Shown piece after piece: positions 57,263-64,000 of a DNA stretch of 64,000 nucleotides. Source of the stretch: Mastigias papua (taxonomy: Eukaryota > Cnidaria > Scyphozoa > Rhizostomeae > Mastigiidae); assembly GCA_964019165.1 (NCBI GenBank), contig OZ025271.1, positions 18,081,782-18,145,781 of the forward strand, given 5' to 3'. Under the pieces are notes generated by a model, which was not told where the DNA came from, did not search any database, and saw nothing but the letters and a program-made list of their open reading frames with translations. The translations under genes and the position numbers were made by a program. Every line of letters starts with the position of its first letter. Position 1 is the first letter of the stretch.

Positions 57263-60200
57263 AGCTTTTATTGAATGTTGTGAGTGTACATCCGCTTGTT
57301 ATAGCCCCTGCTGCAACCATCTGTAAGAATGAAAGCCACTGTGAAAGCCAGCAGTTAGTTATCTTAACTAGGACAAACATCATACTTAGCAGCTGATTTT
57401 TTTCTATCATAGTTAGTTAAGATTTTGCATTTCTACTGATCACATGAGAGTGAAATGCTTTCATTATCAGATATCAGATGTTGGTACCTACTAAGTAGTA
57501 ACTGTGGAGGAGAAGACTAACTTGCCTAAGAAATGGGAGCATTTGTTGTACTCAGTGTAAATGAGGCTGTGCCCTGAAAGGCTCGTGATTGAGCATGAGT
57601 GCCTAAACTATGGTTGGTTTTAGAGCATGATTTATTGATCACCAGGAGATTTGAAGTTGTACTTTAAGAACATCCTTTCTGTCCATCACAAGCAAAAGAC
57701 TTCCCTAAATTTCAAATCATCATCAAGGTAATCCTTTAAGAACATGTGTATGTCCAGGTAATCCAGACTCATCCTTTCTCACACTGCTGAGTGGATAGTG
57801 ATATCCTACAAGTGAATCACAACTTGTAGTACAGCACCCTTCTTATATGCTTTTAGCATATCAAACATTCCTAGATTGGAGTCCACTTTTTGTTTTGCTT
57901 TTCTTCAATCTTTTCTTTGTATTTTGAAAGCATTCTCAATAGGGGTGCAAAACAGAACTCCTACCCTGTTCAAGCAGCTCGAATTTTAAGGCACCTTTGT
58001 TTTGCCCGGGGCAAGAGCTGATAAATATAAGATTTCTTTCTTTCCTCTAATAAAGTGTATTTCAAAGTTATTTCCATTTTTTACATCTTCTTTCAATGCC
58101 CATTCTTTATCCACCTGGAATGTCTTATTTTTTCTTAGTAACCATTGAGAAGAATACTCTCACTGCAAGCATTTGATTGTATTCCTCACTATTTGCACAA
58201 TTTTTGCCAAATCAAAAGTAGTTTAAGTTTCACAATGCAGGATTGTGGTTGGTTAAGTTGGCCAAGAGAGTACAAATTAGTTCCCTTAAAATCAGAAAAT
58301 CATAATCATGGCTGGTCAACTATTAGTGACCTTGTGGAAAGAAGACAACTACAATGATTGAAAGAATAATGAAAGAAGACAACTGCAGATGTTTAATTCA
58401 GCTTATTTTAGAGGATTACTCTTACAATATTATGATACTATAGAAAAAATACTATAATCATCAAAAGCTGATCATTGAACACTATACATCATCATCCAGC
58501 TCATTAGAAGAGAGTTAGAAACTATGCAAGCATTTTGATACTGTGAAGGCCATGGCAAATTGAGTCCTTGATCTTATTTAGTATGTCAAAAATATCCACC
58601 ACCTGATACACTCAATAAAATATATATAGAGGAATTGTTGAGCCCACTTGTAGTTACAATTGTTCCATATGGATGTACTTGTTCCATACAACTCTTTGAA
58701 TTCAATAGCCCAAGCATACATGAGAGAATTACATAGTCTTAAATTGTTTTCAATACATGAGAACCGTTGATATGCTCATGATCAGAAACTGATCTTACAA
58801 CACCACTCCTAAGAAAAACCAATGACCAGAATGGTTTTTATAATCACAGTGCAAAACAGTGAAACAGTCTAGAAACACAAACAGAACTGCCACCTGTTAT
58901 GCCTTTGAAAGCAGAGACACAGAAAATACTCCTTGTTTCAAGCCAACAAGTCTCAGTAACATATTTACGCAATGAGCCCGTCTAATTTATACCTTAAGTT
59001 GTTTGTGCAAAAAGCATGCGTGACTAAAGTCTCTTGAGTAGGTAAATTCAACTTCAATTGGAAAGTATAACACAACACCACCTACCCTCAAAAGCCTGCA
59101 ATGACCTCCTTATTATAGATACAGATTTACATTCTTTCCTTAGTCTATTATTATTGCAAAATATAGGTTGAAATAGGCATGTAAATATCTTTTGTTCTTA
59201 GTCCTGCATTTATTTCATTTTTATTTTCATTTATATTTTATTTTCAAGGTAAATCAGAATAAACAGTCATTTGCTACAAGCTATGGCTTTTGATTATACA
59301 CTATAGAAGCTCTTCACTATACTCTTTAGCAGTTTTGTAGATTGAGCTTGAAGTTGTTAGCTCCATGCCCCTACTGATTAATCTATATCAGTAGAAGTCA
59401 ATCAGAGACCATGTTATCTTTATTGTGCAAAGGAGACATTCAATTGTTAGATAGTCTGTCTTGAATGCACCTTTTACTTGCTACTTCCAACATATGGCCT
59501 GTCATCCTCTCAAAATTGGGTGAAGTTCAGACTGCTCTATTTTCAGAACAAGAAGAGATGTTGAGTTAAAATTTCCAGATCTTGTTTATCTCTTGGTTAT
59601 CTACCTTTTATTTAAAAATCCACTAGCACAAAGATGGTTGGTAACATTTTCCCAGATTTTGTACCCCTTGAATATGGAATACACCTTAACCACTGTTTCT
59701 TTGAAAAACCACTGAATGCAGTATACAGTGTCACCTTGGCAACCTGGAATCTAACACCCCCTCGTCAATAAAATATTCTAGTGTCAGCACTGGCCCCATT
59801 AATTAGCATGTTGCATGATTCAGTACTCAATCATAGATCTTCAACTGCATGTATTATGCATCGAAATTGATAAAGTAGCAACAGCCATTACTGATACACT
59901 TATATACTGTGCCTTCAAAGAACAAATGCACAGTGTAATTTCTCCTGAAGAAAATATTCTAATTCCAGAAGCGAGCTTATTGATTGATCTGCTTCATTCA
60001 TCAGTAATCAATCAAAGATCCTCACATGCTATCTTTATTATGCATAGAACACATTCAATTTTTATAGGTATGCTCTATGATTTTATGAAATTTTGATATT
60101 ATAAGTTAGTCCTTGTTATTTCTTGCATAGTTGATTGAATTTTAGTTGAATTGACTTTCAGATTTTTATCAATAGAAATGTTTTCAAATCAAAGAGCTTA

Positions 60201-61784
60201 AGTATTTGTTCATCTTAGTTCTATAATTTGTGGAATTGTAGTAAACATGTATTGATAAGTTATTTTGAAATTCCTTTGACATCATTTTTCAAATGTTTTT
60301 TGTAGTGGTATTGAAATCACATTTGTAAATGTGTCAACTGAATTGAATAATAATTAGAAGGACATTTTAGTTTTTATATGCAATCGTAGTTTCTAAGGTC
60401 TTATGAAGTCTGCATATTATCAATGACCAATTGAATTGTCTGTTTGTTGTTTTTTCAAATCTCTTTTTTCAAGTACTCTAGAGCTGTTATGAATATTCTG
60501 TCATCAACTCAATAGAACCTTTGGTCTTATATAAAAGTCACTTCATACTTGACCATAACACAAATGTCAAAATTGACAACATCAATTGTCATTGCCAAAA
60601 ACTGAGAACATTAATTTCCATATCTGTCTATCCTATAATAGTACTGTTTTTCAACTAAAAGTATATTTTGGTATTTGGTGCTATTGTGTTAGAAAGGATG
60701 ATGTGCGGCAAACCTGCTCAAAGACTTCTCCATTAATTTTGTCCATTTTTATTTTTATCTATGGTGCAGAGAAAGAGTATCCTTATGCACAAAATAATTC
60801 GAAATTAATAATAACAAATAAGAATGACATATGAAATTTATTATCAAAGTTGAAAGAGGAGTGATAAAAATTCTTTTAGTATTTCTCTGTGGCAAGCTCT
60901 AAAGATGATTATTCAAGGCTAGGTTGTTTTCAAATAGTTGCCCCTTTTCACTTTCATTGAGAAATAGACACCAAATCGCACGTCATGCCAACTTTGTATG
61001 ACGATCCAACAACTGACTAACGCCTTTAACAGATATTTCTGGCATGTGAATCCTCCACAAACCTTATTTTGCTACGCTCCTGTTTATCGTTGTATCTTTA
61101 ATCGATTTGCTCCAATTTTAGTATGCACATATACACAGTCCTAAGATATTTGTTCCTCGATGATATCTAATAGTGGACTTGGTTCTCCTAGATTTCATGG
61201 CATTTTAACATATTAGGCACACAATCCCACGTTTTCCTAAATTGTTTTGATCGTCTCTACATTTATGTGATTTTTAAAGTTGTAGTATACTCTTATAAAC
61301 AGTTGTAAAATCTCATGGTAGATTTTGGCTTTCCTTCATTTCTTGACATTTAACATTCTTACTGATCTCAATTCAAGAGGGAATTTAATTTGATTGGTCA
61401 TATATTTGTCACAAGATTAAATACAGTAATCATTTTAAATTCTGACGGTTGTCCACTATTATCAATAGTGTTTTGACTTGATTTTGCTTCCCATCGGGTG
61501 TTTTGATAGGCCATCGCTCATTTGGATTCTATTTTATCAACTGGATTTTGACCATGACATCCAAATATATGTTAAGTTTCCTATATAAAGCTTCATATTA
61601 TATTCTCTCTCAACAATTTCGATATAATAAGTCGAATTTTTTGGAAAAAACATAGGCTTCTCAGGCCAAAACATTAGGTTCTTCACGCACAAGATTTCTC
61701 TTGATTTCTTTGAAACAGCCACGGGGCTAAGGAAAAAGCGGCAAAAAGCCGCCAGAATTTGTAGAACAATAGTATCTATTGTTA
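57263..61784. other. Largely unannotated stretch with faint repeat traces
   Basis: A degenerate phrase, ATCTTTATTATGCATAGAAC with CATTCAATT, recurs at about 59416, 59850 and 60030. At 58630-58690 a frame recalls the LINE motif before the ORF2 C-terminus (PYGCT), so this may be the tail of the 56340 LINE. AAGAAGACAACT occurs twice near 58337 and 58374. I find no gene. Confidence 0.35.
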
Positions 61785-62255
61785 TTGACCAATGAGATTG
61801 CTCCATTTTAGCCCTTGTGGTGGCTGAGGCTGGAGCCGCCACCTATGCATTTAGAGCACAATTGGCAGCCCTTGGCCGCGAAATTGGCCGCAACTTGACT
61901 TTTTGGGACTCTTTGTTGTTTGAACCAATCACATTCCAGTATTCTGCTATTTATTGTTTATTTACCCAATGAAATAGCTTTATTTTTCAATAGCCGATTG
62001 TTCCAGCAACCAATCAATATATAGTATTTGAATAGTCTCCTTTGTTCTCTACCCAATGACATTTGATCAATCCATTGAGTTCTTGGCCAATCACAGACCA
62101 ACATTTGAATTAGTTTTGAAATATCGTCCCAATCAGGTAGTTCTATTTTCAAATTTTTTATTGCATTTTCCTTTGTTTTCTAGCCAATCAAGTGGATTTC
62201 AAATATGGTCGTTATCAGCCTCATTTCCGGCTTTCAGTCGAGCAGAAAGACGGGG
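61785..62255 (+). promoter_or_regulatory. CCAAT-box array and candidate promoter/first exon
   Basis: CCAAT occurs on the + strand at 61789, 61925, 61966, 62010, 62053, 62087, 62129 and 62184, mostly 41-44 bases apart and often inside CCAATCA. About 40 bases after the last one come an ETS-like ATTTCCGG (62223-62230) and a pyrimidine start-like CTTTCAGTC, then CGGGG|GTAAG at 62256. This fits a TATA-less promoter with a short noncoding first exon. The upstream GC-rich part (61720-61900) could serve a divergent transcript. Downstream coding exons are not visible in the remaining 1.7 kb. Confidence 0.45.
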
Positions 62256-62332
62256 GTAAGAAATTGGTTTTATTGATATTTCTTGATTGATCTATAGTTC
62301 TTCTACTTACAAGTTAAGGCTAAGTTATACTC

Positions 62333-62414
62333 TAATTGGCCTAATCGATGTAAGAGTTGTAAAGATAGGTAAGTAGAACGTATTTTTACAACTCTTACAT
62401 CTATTAGACCATTA
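62333..62414. ncRNA. 82-nt hairpin, possible miRNA-like precursor or tiny MITE
   Basis: The arms (TAATTGGCCTAATCGATGTA to AAAGATA, and its mirror TATTTTTACAACTCTTACAT to CCATTA) pair over about 34 bases. They include 18 perfect pairs (GATGTAAGAGTTGTAAA core), one bulge and a 13-nt loop. It lies about 80 bases beyond the candidate 5' splice site at 62256. Confidence 0.35.
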
Positions 62415-64000
62415 CAAATGTTGGCTAAGAGACTAAGTTAATGAAGTGAAGGGTGACTTAGTTCATCACTGGGTTTAGTCAAAGGTTATCAAGACATCCC
62501 TATTGTTTTTCACATAAAGCCACCTGAAAATTGATACCCAAACACAACATAAAATAAGTCTCAAGGACAAGCCAAGTGTAATTAGTAGGAAAGGAAGACA
62601 ATGAAGACTCCTGATGAACATAGCCAAAAACAAGGTTAGCAAATGAATCAGGATATAGTTGAAATCTATATGTAGTGCTCTACGCAATGGGGTTCTTCAG
62701 AACTGCCTTATGGAATCGCTGAGAGAAAATAAAATGGTGAGCTCAAACATCCTACTTTCTCTCAAGACTTAATAGATGGAATAATGTAAAAGATAAGTTT
62801 ATGGGGATTGCATTACTGATTGGGTTCGCTAACACTTGTTATTGGCTATATTCAGACATCTCAAAATATTTATTTACACACAAATAAATCATATAACTCC
62901 TAAACTGTCCATTAATGCTAAAAAGTATTCAGGTTTGAGTGAAAGGTAGTCCCTCTTCTGTCCTTTATTGTCGTATTCTTCTTCTTCTTCTTCTTCCACA
63001 ATCCTTCAACTTTCTCTTCAGCATGCATCGTGGATTGTTGGCTGAAAGGAGAACGAAAAAGGCAGCAAAGTGATCTATAGTTTGGAAGATAATTAATTTA
63101 TTCTTCACAATATAAGAGAAATGTAAGTTATTTAATCCAGTTTGGTAATTGTTATGTATTGTAGTATGATATATTTTAATGACGAGTTATGTAATGCCAA
63201 TCGAAAATATCTCTCTAAATCTGCAAAATTTCTGCAATCAACCCGCGGGTAAGCGTTATATTTGTTCAGTACTCAGCACCAAATTAACCGGTAACTTTAA
63301 TAAACATTTCTTCTAGAGCTGTAAGGGCATTGCTTTATTGCGGGAATGTTCAGGGTAAAGAACTGTTTAATCTCTCTACTGGCTATACATGCTTGCCCAA
63401 TCTGATTTCAGTCGTTTGTAGTTTTGAGATATGGAAATATAGACGTGTTATTTCACACTAGTTAACAATTTGACCTGGTTGAGATTATGGTAGAAAGAGA
63501 GATGATGACTTAATATGATGAAAATCTTCAGCGTACAGAACTTCTGAATTTGATTAAAACAAATAAGTTTTCAGCCCAATGAATTATGTCTCTGTTCTAT
63601 TTTTGAAAAGTGCAGAAGTTTTCGGTTGCACTAGTTATCAGTCTCACTGAAATAAAGTTAAAGTAAAAAGAGATATGGCACATCAGAAGAACTATTAATG
63701 TAACATTATTAGCGAATCTATGTTCGGTTTATTAGAGGAAACATTGAAGTGAAGAAATTAGAAGGCAAATGTACAGTTCTTCTCTGCATCATATAATTTA
63801 TCTTGCTCGAACTTAAGAATGCTCCTTTTTTCTTTATTGTTTTGTGGTCCATGATATCTAAAGTTTTGATTCATGTAAAAGAAATGAAAGTATATAAACT
63901 TGAAACAATTAATTAATCTTTGTTATCTGGTTCCTTTGCTGAAATGTTGAAATTGAAAGAGGAAATTGTTCTATGTTTCCTAGCACATTGATAAAATGCA
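62415..64000. other. Unannotated stretch
   Basis: A TTC/CTT microsatellite is at about 62974-62996. No exon or repeat is recognised. Confidence 0.4.

Overview
This window looks like AT-rich nuclear DNA from an invertebrate animal. Genes are split by GT-AG introns. Much of the sequence is transposon debris: Copia-type LTR element, several LINE lineages, DDE_1-type DNA transposon copies, many foldback/MITE-like elements, a tRNA-derived SINE, minisatellites and TA microsatellites. ZU5-UPA and alpha-kinase genes point to an animal, perhaps a marine early-branching or lophotrochozoan lineage. The species cannot be named from the sequence. There are no bacterial operons, rRNA genes or CRISPR arrays.

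Region 1 (1-14 kb): six phase-compatible exons on the + strand assemble into a ZU5-UPA-like protein with an HFS tripeptide of the autoproteolysis type. It ends in a short exon whose motif resembles an amyloid-forming RHIM. The first intron is stuffed with a degraded Copia element on the - strand, a possible solo LTR, and a DDE_1 transposon that itself carries a 5'-truncated LINE.

Region 2 (14-29 kb): a foldback element, three copies of a 0.4-0.6 kb dispersed repeat, a second mosaic repeat, two LINE relics (one enclosed by 39-bp inverted repeats) and a 16-unit, 36-bp minisatellite.

Region 3 (29-38 kb): an apparently intact intronless alpha-kinase gene meets, tail to tail, a four-exon gene for an integrase-core (DDE) protein. 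The 5' end of the integrase exon lies in a 4.7-kb inverted-repeat element whose arms are built from roughly 180-bp tandem units. Nested inside is a 1.1-kb foldback element with zinc-ribbon-like reading frames on both strands.

Region 4 (38-57 kb): a second DDE_1 copy, a clean LINE insertion with an 11-bp target-site duplication, a pair of duplicated exon-like segments, a SINE, a degraded RTE-like LINE, a degenerate ~100-bp tandem repeat, a compound palindrome/TA array, a second copy of the LTR-like repeat, and a tandemly duplicated RT fragment.

Region 5 (57-64 kb): mostly featureless, except for an array of eight same-orientation CCAAT boxes ending in a candidate transcription start and 5' splice site, and a nearby 82-nt hairpin.

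Gene functions are inferred from motifs I read in the translations. No database search was possible, so splice models and family names below domain level are hypotheses.
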